Positions 6,249-13,015 of a DNA stretch of 36,517 bases are shown piece by piece. A program made the position numbers and the translations under genes. Source of the stretch: a candidate division WOR-3 bacterium (lineage in GTDB: Bacteria; Hydrothermota; Tepidihabitantia; SM23-42); assembly GCA_029858255.1 (NCBI GenBank), contig JAOUFJ010000026.1, positions 1 through 36,517 of the forward strand, given 5' to 3'. Each line of letters starts with the position of its first letter. Within the stretch, counting starts at the first letter, position 1. A model generated the notes under the pieces. The model was not told the DNA's origin and made no database searches. It saw only the letters and a list, made by a program, of their open reading frames with translations.

Positions 6249-6833
6249 ATGAAAAATGCAATAGGAATTCTGCTGTTTTTGTTACCATTTGTGGTAAAAT
6301 CTGCTACTGTAGAATGGAACATTGATCTAAATGTTGGTATATTTCATCCTACAGATACGATTTTGCAGAGATATTTCAACAGAAGCAATGTATGTACGTA
6401 TGGTGTTAATTGTAGCGTAGTGAACATCAGAAATAATCTCGGAGCATTTTTTAAATTCCAAAGATTCTCGTTCGATGTTAGTGATACACTTGGAGATGAG
6501 CATGTGCGAGGGAATTGGTTTACCTTTGGCTTGGAGAAGGTTATTCCGATATCCCTTGTTTTTCTATATGGTAGATTAGGGGTAACACTACACTATGACA
6601 GTTATGACCTTTTCTTGAACAATATTCGCCTTGGTTTTCAGCCTGGCTTGGGTATTAGATTGAGTGTCACAAGACGAATAAAACCATTTTTTGAAATAGA
6701 TTATGAGTATACTAGGTTATCTATTCCAACCTACGTGAATATGATTCCTACTCGTCATCAGGAGTATTTGGCTGGCAAAGATTTCCAAGCAGGTGGTATT
6801 TTGGTCAATGCTGGAATTTCATTTACTCTATGA
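6249..6833 (+). CDS. Small outer-membrane beta-barrel-like protein
   Basis: 194 aa. Residues 1-18 form a signal peptide (basic MKN, hydrophobic IGILLFLLPFVV, then KSA cleavage). The rest alternates polar and aromatic/hydrophobic residues in strand-length runs (LGAFFKFQRFSFDVS, NNIRLGFQPGLGIRLSV, IKPFFEIDYEYTRL) and ends GISFTL, like the last strand of an outer-membrane barrel. This suggests a roughly 8-strand porin-like or OmpA-like barrel exported to the outer membrane. I recognise no specific family or ligand. It is a single gene with its own promoter. Confidence 0.6.
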   Translation: MKNAIGILLFLLPFVVKSATVEWNIDLNVGIFHPTDTILQRYFNRSNVCTYGVNCSVVNIRNNLGAFFKFQRFSFDVSDTLGDEHVRGNWFTFGLEKVIPISLVFLYGRLGVTLHYDSYDLFLNNIRLGFQPGLGIRLSVTRRIKPFFEIDYEYTRLSIPTYVNMIPTRHQEYLAGKDFQAGGILVNAGISFTL

Positions 6834-6918
6834 AAAAGGCTAGCTTCAGCCGTCACCTCTAGCAGTGTGTTAAATTGACTCATAAAGATTTTATTGCCCT
6901 AAACGGCACCCTCAACAC

Positions 6919-6963
6919 GGAATAGGAATGGAATAGGAATGGGAATAGGAATGTAGGAATGGG
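6919..6963 (+). repeat. GGAATA/GGAATG short tandem repeat
   Basis: A run of imperfect 6-7-nt units (GGAATA, GGAATG, with small length changes) leads directly into repeat copy C. It could vary by replication slippage. Confidence 0.6.
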
Positions 6964-6997
6964 TGAAAACATTATCTGGCTTGCATTTGCTCGATTT
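6957..6997 (+). repeat. Dispersed intergenic repeat, copy C
   Basis: GAATGGGTGAAAACATTATC and the following 21 nt match 755-795 at 36 of 41 positions, with transitions only. No open frame is conserved between the copies. Confidence 0.55.
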
Positions 6998-7017
6998 TGA
7001 ACGTAATTGCGGAAGTT

Positions 7018-7119
7018 ACGAAAAATCATAGAATCGGATCCGTAGTCCGCCGCGTCTCTCTTGATTTCAAATTAAGATCTACGGACTTATAATCCGCAGT
7101 TTGTATTAATGATTTTCGT
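7018..7119. repeat. About 100-nt nested inverted repeat (structured element or MITE-like)
   Basis: Four nested pairings share one axis: ACGAAAAATCAT (7018-7029) with ATGATTTTCGT (7109-7119), CGGAT (7035-7039) with ATCCG (7092-7096), AGTCCG (7044-7049) with CGGACT (7082-7087), and CTTGATT (7060-7066) with AATTAAG (7070-7076) around a 3-nt loop. It ends 2 nt before the -35 element of the propeller gene. It could be a tiny non-autonomous inverted-repeat element, a cruciform-forming regulatory site, or a folded RNA read from farther upstream. Confidence 0.55.
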
Positions 7120-7121
7120 GC

Positions 7122-7149
7122 TTGACACACAGCACGATCGAACTACAAT
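7122..7149 (+). promoter_or_regulatory. Promoter of the beta-propeller gene
   Basis: TTGACA (7122-7127), a 16-nt spacer and TACAAT (7144-7149). Transcription should start near 7156, about 50 nt before the GTG start codon. Confidence 0.65.
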
Positions 7150-7206
7150 AAATCAGAACTTTCACTGAATTTTAGTAAACTTATAAGCGTATACAGGGAG
7201 GAAATC

Positions 7207-9582
7207 GTGACAAGTAAACAGAAGTACATATTAATATCCACTTCTATTATTCTGTGTCTCCCGTTGCTCGTATCCGCCCAATGGCTTGAAACAACGATCT
7301 ACGTGCCAGATTCCCTCTGTGGAGTCATAATGCCTAGAGCATTCACATATAGCCTGCCGAACAACAGAATCTATGTTGGTGGTGAAGCAGGCAACTGCGT
7401 GATTACGATTGACTGTGAGACGAATGAAAAGATCGCTAGAATCCCTGCTGGCCCAGGTATTCTTTCTCTCTGCTACAATTCGACTGATGATAAAGTCTAC
7501 TGCGCAAATTGTGATGGCGATAATTTAACCGTGATTGATGGAATAACTAATACCGTGATTACCACCATCACGGTCGGATTCAATCCTTATGCTTTACTCT
7601 ATAATCTGACTAACAACAAGATCTATTGTGCAAATCGGTATAGCAATACTGTGACCGTAATCGACGGTACGACCAACAATGTGATCAGCAACATCATGGT
7701 TGGTGATGGTCCCTGTGCTTTTGGATACAATCCGGCCAACAATAAGATCTACTGCGCAAATCAGTATAGCGACAGCGTGACCGTGATCGACGGTGCTACC
7801 AATAGCGTCATTACTAACATAAATGTCGATAGCTGCCCTCGCGCTTTCGTTTACAATCCGACCAACAACAAGATCTACTGCGCAAATAGCTATGGAGATA
7901 ATGTGAGCGTGATCGATGGAGTGACCAACAACGTTATTAGCACTGTCACAGTCGGTGATGGTCCTCGAGCCTTAGTCTATAATCCCTCCAACGACAAAGT
8001 ATACTGCGCAAATCAATACAGCAATAATGTTACGGTGATTGACGGTGCGACTAACGGCGTGATTACCACCATCACGACTGGCAGTAATCCTTATGACTTA
8101 GTCTACAATCCAGCCAACAACACGGTCTACTGCATAAATAGCTACAGCGATAGCACAACCGTGATCGACGGAGCAACTAACAATGTGATTTCTACTATCG
8201 CGGTTGGTGATTGGCCTTGTGCTTTAGCCTACAACCCGACCGATGATGAGATCTATTGTGCTAATAGATATGGTGGTAGCCTGACCGTAATTGATGCAAT
8301 CAACAATAGCATCATCAACACACTCGCGGTCGGCAGCTGTCCTTGTGTCTTTGCGTACAATTCCACAAGCAACACAGTCTACGCTGCAACTCAGTATAGC
8401 GATATTATCACTGCGATTGATGGCGTGACGAACACAGTAATTACAAATATCCCATCCGGTCGCTATCCCCAATCACTTATCTATAATGCCTTCACCAATA
8501 AAATCTACTGTGCAAATGGTGGAAGCAACAATGTAACAGTAATCGACGGAGCCACCAATCTTGTTATTGACACAATCACAGTCGGTCAAAATCCTTGTGC
8601 ATTAGTACGTAATACAAACAATAATATCTACTGTGTAAATAAATATAGTGATAATATGACCGTGATCGATGGAGCGAACGACAGTGTGATTACCACCCTG
8701 AACGTCGGCACTAGTCCTATCAACTTAGTATATAACTCCACAGACAACAAGGTGTACTGCGCTAACCAAGGAAGCAATTCTATAACCATAATTGATGGTT
8801 CGACAAACAACATCATCACCAATATCACAGTCGGTGGTGGTCCATATGCCTTAGTCTATAATTCAACAGATAACAAGGTCTATAGCGCTAATCAGTACAG
8901 CGACAATGTGTCTGTGATTGACGGCGCGGGTGATAGCGTGATTACTACTGTGATAGTTGGTGATTGGCCTGTTGCATTGGTCCATAATTCCATAAACAAC
9001 AAAGTCTATTGTGCGAATGAATCAAGCGACAATGTATCAGTAATCGATGGCGTGATCGACAGCGTGATTGCCACGATCACAGTTGGCAACGTGCCGTGTG
9101 CATTCGTTCACGATTTCGCCAATAACAATGTGTACTGCGCAAATTTTTCCGACAGTAGTGTCACCGTGATTAATGGTGCAACCGATAGTGTAATTACAAA
9201 TCTCGTAGTTGGTGACAAACCTATTTCCTTTACTTTGAATCCTGTTCAGAATCGGATCTACGTAGCAAATTACTATAGTTCAAGTGTTTCGGTGATTTGC
9301 GACTCGGTAACGGGAATAGACGAGTTATCGCAAAGCACTTCGTACTTAACTTTGGCCGTCTATCCCAATCCGACAAAAACGGCACTCACTATTCGTGCTT
9401 ACGGACCGCTGCGCAATGTCAGGATATATGACATCCTTGGTGAATTAGTAAGAACAGTGACTTTGACAAAATTTGATAATGTAATCACAGTCTCGATGAA
9501 TAACATGAGCGCCGGCGTTTATTTTGTGAAGGTGAATACCGAAGACTCTGAGTTAATCAGAAAAGTGGTAGTGACAAAGTGA
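7207..9582 (+). CDS. Secreted YVTN/NHL-type beta-propeller repeat protein with type-A sorting domain
   Basis: 791 aa. The start is GTG with AGGGAGGAAATC immediately upstream. Residues 1-25 are a signal peptide ending LLVSAQ. About 15 tandem repeats of about 42 residues follow, with consensus VTVIDGxTNxVIxTITVG, then PxALVYNPTNNKIYCAN. These are the four-stranded blades of YncE/YVTN-like propellers. Most blades carry a Cys in the YCAN strand. The last 75 residues are a sorting domain (VYPNPTKTALTIRAYG ... VRIYDILGELVRTV ... MSAGVYFVKV) of the kind used by type IX secretion. I infer a cell-surface protein, possibly for binding. Fifteen blades suggests two propellers. The tandem 126-nt DNA units are likely to recombine or mis-assemble. 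Confidence 0.8.
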   Translation: MTSKQKYILISTSIILCLPLLVSAQWLETTIYVPDSLCGVIMPRAFTYSLPNNRIYVGGEAGNCVITIDCETNEKIARIPAGPGILSLCYNSTDDKVYCANCDGDNLTVIDGITNTVITTITVGFNPYALLYNLTNNKIYCANRYSNTVTVIDGTTNNVISNIMVGDGPCAFGYNPANNKIYCANQYSDSVTVIDGATNSVITNINVDSCPRAFVYNPTNNKIYCANSYGDNVSVIDGVTNNVISTVTVGDGPRALVYNPSNDKVYCANQYSNNVTVIDGATNGVITTITTGSNPYDLVYNPANNTVYCINSYSDSTTVIDGATNNVISTIAVGDWPCALAYNPTDDEIYCANRYGGSLTVIDAINNSIINTLAVGSCPCVFAYNSTSNTVYAATQYSDIITAIDGVTNTVITNIPSGRYPQSLIYNAFTNKIYCANGGSNNVTVIDGATNLVIDTITVGQNPCALVRNTNNNIYCVNKYSDNMTVIDGANDSVITTLNVGTSPINLVYNSTDNKVYCANQGSNSITIIDGSTNNIITNITVGGGPYALVYNSTDNKVYSANQYSDNVSVIDGAGDSVITTVIVGDWPVALVHNSINNKVYCANESSDNVSVIDGVIDSVIATITVGNVPCAFVHDFANNNVYCANFSDSSVTVINGATDSVITNLVVGDKPISFTLNPVQNRIYVANYYSSSVSVICDSVTGIDELSQSTSYLTLAVYPNPTKTALTIRAYGPLRNVRIYDILGELVRTVTLTKFDNVITVSMNNMSAGVYFVKVNTEDSELIRKVVVTK

Positions 9583-9607
9583 TATTCGCTGGAATAAGTA
9601 AGTGAAA

Positions 9608-9640
9608 GGGAAGTAACCTAGATTACTCCCCTTTTCATTT
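9608..9640 (+). terminator. Terminator of the beta-propeller gene
   Basis: GGGAAGTAA (9608-9616) pairs with TTACTCCC (9623-9630), with one bulged A, followed by CTTTTCATTT. The stop codon is 26 nt upstream. The sequence after it (GGTCCACTTTTGGTCCAA, then CGGAATTAGGTA) is related to the flank of the orphan terminator at 5507. Confidence 0.7.
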
Positions 9641-10036
9641 GGTCCACTTTTGGTCCAATTTAAGCATAGAATACACGGAATTAGGTAGAATTCTACCGTT
9701 TCTCTTTATCAGCATTTTCAATAATAAGGAAACGAGTATCCTCGTCCCGAAAGCGGGACGGGACGTTCAATAGCGAGAAAGAGCAAAATTCCCGCAAAGC
9801 ATTGATACACCGTAATCTCAGCGAATTCAAAGTGTAGTGTAATCGCATTCGAAGCCCGTATCGTCAAAAACATCGGAAGTTGAGAAGGTAAGAAGTTAAG
9901 AGGCTAAGAAACAGAACGATACTAGCGGAACCGATCGTCTTTTAGTAATTTCGAATTTCGCAACTCCAAATTCAAAATGTTGTTATAACAGTAATAACGG
10001 ACTAAACGAGAATAACGAGCCAAACGAGATTAGCGA
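9641..10036. other. Intergenic region between propeller and transporter genes
   Basis: I see no gene. There is a hairpin CGTCCCG-AAAG-CGGGACG at 9743-9760. The stretch 9890-10030 is purine-rich and low in complexity, with short near-repeats such as GAGAAGGTAAGAAGTTAAGA and CGAGAATAACGAGCCAAACG. Confidence 0.35.
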
Positions 10037-10930
10037 TTATAGCAGAAATATCAATGCAACGCCAATGACGGCAATGATCGTTCCGAGTATGGCTCCGGTA
10101 CTGATCTTTTCTTTGAATATCCAGTATGACAAAGGAATCAGAAGAATCGGCGGCAGTGCCATGAGGGTCGATGCGATGCCTATGTAGGTGTTCTGGACTG
10201 CCACGAGCGACAACCATACTCCCAGAAAAGGTCCGAAGAACGCGCCACCTATCATTGCCGTTGCACCTTTTCTATCGTTAAGCTTAACCACAGTCCGTGG
10301 TACTCGACCCCGAACGAGCGTAATCAGCCAGAGTAGACACGCTGCAACGAAGACCCGGATTATGTTGCCAGAGAGTGCAGAGTAATTGTCGGCGAGACCC
10401 TTTTTGGATAAGATCAGACCGAGTGCCTGGCCCATCGCGCCACCAATGCCACACATGATGCCGAGGATGTAGTGATTTTTTTTGTGACCGTTGTTCCGAC
10501 GTTCTGCGACCACCCATATAATACCAGCAATCACAATTGTAATGGCAAGGAGTTGGGTGAAATCGAGCAACTCGTCCAGAAATAACCATGCAATGAATGT
10601 TCCGAAAACCGGGACGAGTGCCATTAACAGCATGCTTATTCTGGCGCCGAGCAATACAAATGCCCGGAACAGTAGCATATCACCAATGGCAAAGCCGATA
10701 ATCCCGGATAATCCAAACCAGAACCAGTGGTGTTGACTGGCGGCAGTCGGAAAGAACCCTCCAAACGTTACGAAATGAGCGATCATGAGCAGAATCAACG
10801 CTACAACCAGTCGCAGACGGTTCACCGTATTATGACCGAGTCGTCGTGAGGATATGGTGAAGAGTATCGAACCAAAAGACCAGCAGAGTGCCGTACCGAT
10901 GGCTGCGAATTCACCGAAATAGCTGGTCAC
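10037..10930 (-). CDS. EamA/DMT-family transporter
   Basis: 297 aa, mostly hydrophobic, with about ten predicted membrane helices in two EamA halves (roughly residues 7-140 and 150-297). Typical features are the N-terminal GTALCWSFGSILFT, the GFAIGDMLLFRAFVLLGARI stretch in the first half, and the closing GAILGTIIAVIGVALIFLL. EamA proteins export or import small metabolites such as amino acids, and the substrate cannot be told from sequence. It is transcribed alone from a promoter about 200 nt upstream, with a structured leader. A second member of the family is at 28696-29538. Confidence 0.8.
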   Translation of the reverse strand: MTSYFGEFAAIGTALCWSFGSILFTISSRRLGHNTVNRLRLVVALILLMIAHFVTFGGFFPTAASQHHWFWFGLSGIIGFAIGDMLLFRAFVLLGARISMLLMALVPVFGTFIAWLFLDELLDFTQLLAITIVIAGIIWVVAERRNNGHKKNHYILGIMCGIGGAMGQALGLILSKKGLADNYSALSGNIIRVFVAACLLWLITLVRGRVPRTVVKLNDRKGATAMIGGAFFGPFLGVWLSLVAVQNTYIGIASTLMALPPILLIPLSYWIFKEKISTGAILGTIIAVIGVALIFLL

Positions 10931-11040
10931 TGATATGTATTCTGGTATCTAGTATCTAATTATGCGGGTATTTTGGGATACGGATAATCTTGAGTCAGCG
11001 AACTGATCAATGCGTAGGCGGCTGGGTATGATGGTTCCGA

Positions 11041-11091
11041 CGACAATATAAAGACGGACCGTATTGTGCGCTCGATGAGCGATATTTGTCG
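11041..11091 (-). promoter_or_regulatory. Structured leader element in the EamA 5' UTR
   Basis: CGACAATAT (11041-11049) pairs with ATATTTGTCG (11082-11091) with one bulge, and an inner hairpin CGCTC-GAT-GAGCG (11069-11081) stacks on it. An alternative hairpin CAATA/TATTG (11044-11048 with 11062-11066) would compete. It lies within the expected roughly 200-nt transcript leader of the EamA gene. I recognise no known riboswitch class. Confidence 0.35.
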
Positions 11092-11135
11092 TGTAGTTAA
11101 TCTCATGCATCATACTGCGATTCATTTCAACACGT

Positions 11136-11163
11136 AGTATACGTTTTTATCATGAATTGTCAA
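11136..11163 (-). promoter_or_regulatory. Promoter of the EamA transporter gene
   Basis: On the minus strand: TTGACA (11163-11158), a 16-nt spacer and TATACT (11141-11136). Transcription would start near 11129, leaving a leader of about 200 nt before the ATG at 10930. Confidence 0.6.
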
Positions 11164-11280
11164 CAAATATAAATTGACGCTCCAGGAGAGCGGCAACCGT
11201 TTTGTTCGTGATGTTATGGATGTCCTGTCTTCTTCTTGTGTTGCTCTCCGCTGCTCACATCTATCCTGCAAGTTTGGTGA

Positions 11281-11308
11281 TTGACATAATATGGTGGTAC
11301 AATATAAT
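11281..11308 (+). promoter_or_regulatory. Consensus promoter of the NtrC-type regulator gene
   Basis: TTGACA (11281-11286), a 16-nt spacer and a perfect TATAAT (11303-11308). It is the best promoter in the window. Transcription would start near 11315, 75 nt before the ATG at 11389. It may serve the whole downstream signalling and redox cluster if the 235-nt gap after the regulator is read through. Confidence 0.75.
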
Positions 11309-11388
11309 ACTAGGAGAAACGAAAGGCAGTTGTGCTATGTTTGTGAATTGCTCTTATTTATGTGTTATGTGCGATAGAAAGGTGCATT

Positions 11389-12780
11389 ATGCATGAAACA
11401 AGGATATTGATCGCCGATGATGATGAAAACATAAGGAAATCACTGTCAGAATTGCTGACAGGAGATGGACATTATGTTCTGGCAGTAGAGGATGGATATG
11501 CTGCAATTGAGGCCATCGCATGCGACCAGTGGGATTTGGTGATTCTGGACGTAAAGATGCCAAAAATCGACGGGCTCGAAGTATTGAAAAGAATTAAGGA
11601 ATCTAATTCTGGGGCGGATGTGATAATAATTACAGGATATTCTACCGTAGAAAATGCTGTTGCTGTTATGAAAACTGGCGCTGCAGACTACATCGTGAAA
11701 CCATTTACGCCCGATGAGATACGTATTCGCATACGTAACATTATTGACAGGAGACTAATCACAGCTGAGAACATATATCTGCGGCGGGAATTGGAGGAGC
11801 GATTCAAATTCGAGAATATCATCGGAAAGAGCAAAGCGATGCAGGAAATCTTCAGACTGATCGAAAAAGTCGCACCGACTGATTCAACGATTCTAATACG
11901 CGGGCAGAGCGGGACAGGGAAGGAACTAATCGCTCGGGCTATTCATCAACATTCACTTAGAAAAGACGAAAAATTCATTGCCGTAGATTGCGGCGCTCTG
12001 CCGGAGACTCTTCTTGAGAGTGAATTATTCGGCCATGTGAAAGGTTCATTTACAGGTGCAATAGTCACAAAGAGTGGCCTTTTGGAAGTGGCAAGTGGGG
12101 GGACGTTTTTTCTTGATGAAATCGGAGACTTGAGCCCTGGTATGCAGGCCAAGATGCTGCGGGTTCTGCAGGAAAAAGAATTCAGACAAGTCGGTGGCGT
12201 AAAGAATATTAAGGTTGATATTCGACTGGTTGCGGCAACGAATCAGGATCTGGAAATGATGATCAAAAAAGGGATGTTTAGGGAGGACCTCTTCTACAGG
12301 ATCAACATCGTCCCGATCCATCTGCCGCCATTGAGGGAGCGGCAGGAAGATATTCCTCTCTTTGTAGATCATTTCCTCAAGGTGTATAACGAAAGGCGTA
12401 ATAAGCGAATAAAGGGTTTCACCCCTGAAGCGCTGCGTATGCTTATTGAATTTCATTGGCCTGGGAATGTGCGTGAGTTGGAAAATATAATCGATCGTAT
12501 GGTGATAATGAGTGATAGCGAAATTATCGATGTGGAACACGTACCAATATATATCGTCGGTAATCGGGTCTGTTTCAAAATAACCGCTGCTCGGACCGCC
12601 GCCGAGCTGAAGGAATTGAAAAAGCACATAAGAGTAGAGGCGGTCGGGAACGTTGAGAAGGCGTTTCTGACGGAAGCACTCAGACGGAATGAGTGGAATG
12701 TAAGCAAGGCTGCTCGTGACGTGGGGATGCAAAGGCAGAATTTCCAGGCAATGATGCGAAAACACGATATTCGCCCTTAG
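11389..12780 (+). CDS. NtrC-family sigma-54-dependent response regulator
   Basis: 463 aa. The receiver domain (1-120) has acidic pair DDD 10-12, phosphoacceptor D54 (VILDVKMP), T82 and K104. The AAA+ domain (about 143-375) has Walker A GQSGTGKE at 172-179, the sigma-54 contact loop GSFTGA at 219-224 (the usual form is GAFTGA) and Walker B FLDEIGDL at 241-248. The C-terminal Fis-type helix-turn-helix contains NVSKAARDVGMQRQNFQAM. I chose the ATG at 11389, preceded by AGAAAGGTG; the in-frame GTG at 11362 would add nine residues. It should activate sigma-54 promoters after phosphorylation. No partner kinase with a normal His box is in the window, and no convincing -24/-12 site was found downstream. 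Confidence 0.9.
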   Translation: MHETRILIADDDENIRKSLSELLTGDGHYVLAVEDGYAAIEAIACDQWDLVILDVKMPKIDGLEVLKRIKESNSGADVIIITGYSTVENAVAVMKTGAADYIVKPFTPDEIRIRIRNIIDRRLITAENIYLRRELEERFKFENIIGKSKAMQEIFRLIEKVAPTDSTILIRGQSGTGKELIARAIHQHSLRKDEKFIAVDCGALPETLLESELFGHVKGSFTGAIVTKSGLLEVASGGTFFLDEIGDLSPGMQAKMLRVLQEKEFRQVGGVKNIKVDIRLVAATNQDLEMMIKKGMFREDLFYRINIVPIHLPPLRERQEDIPLFVDHFLKVYNERRNKRIKGFTPEALRMLIEFHWPGNVRELENIIDRMVIMSDSEIIDVEHVPIYIVGNRVCFKITAARTAAELKELKKHIRVEAVGNVEKAFLTEALRRNEWNVSKAARDVGMQRQNFQAMMRKHDIRP

Positions 12781-13015
12781 TCTTAAACACCCGCTAGATT
12801 CTACCCTTACTACAATCTGCATATTCATTTCATTCATGCATACTATTTACATGCATCAGTTGAAAGAAAATTCTATTAAATCACAGGATATTTTTACATA
12901 GGTGCATATTTTAGCTTTTCCTGACTAATTTGACTACAAGGGGCACGATGACGCGTAGGCTAATATTGGCGAGAATGGTCGAAAAATCGGACTAAATTAA
13001 CGTTTTAGATATCGT
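12781..13015 (+). promoter_or_regulatory. Intergenic region with repeated TGCAT motifs
   Basis: TGCAT occurs at 12818, 12837, 12852 and 12903. The central pair forms CATGCATA-CTATTT-ACATGCATC, a dyad at about 12835-12857. The same word flanks the start of the regulator gene (GTGCATTATGCATG near 11383-11395). These could be binding sites for the NtrC-type protein. No sigma-54 or N16 sigma-70 promoter is apparent here. The sequence GGGGCACGATGACGCG (12940-12955) has the GGCAC word but wrong spacing to GC. Confidence 0.25.

Noticed and set aside
7035-7096. tRNA anticodon-arm look-alikes (CGGACTACGGATCCG on minus, CGGACTTATAATCCG on plus)
   Set aside because: No D-arm, T-arm or acceptor stem surrounds them, and they are explained as parts of the nested inverted repeat.
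7480-9260. Tandem 126-nt units as a CRISPR or satellite array
   Set aside because: The units are in frame within one open protein and encode propeller blades.
11202-11396. Hydrophobic 64-codon frame before the NtrC-type gene
   Set aside because: It runs through the consensus promoter at 11281-11308 and into the regulator gene in another frame, and it has no ribosome site.
12046-12837. 263-codon minus-strand frame opposite the NtrC-type gene
   Set aside because: It is the complement of a clearly coding AAA+/helix-turn-helix region and has no family features of its own.
12936-12960. Sigma-54 promoter near the pseudokinase gene
   Set aside because: GGGGCACGATGACGCG has the GGCAC word, but the GC is one base short of the required spacing and the TTGC element is absent.
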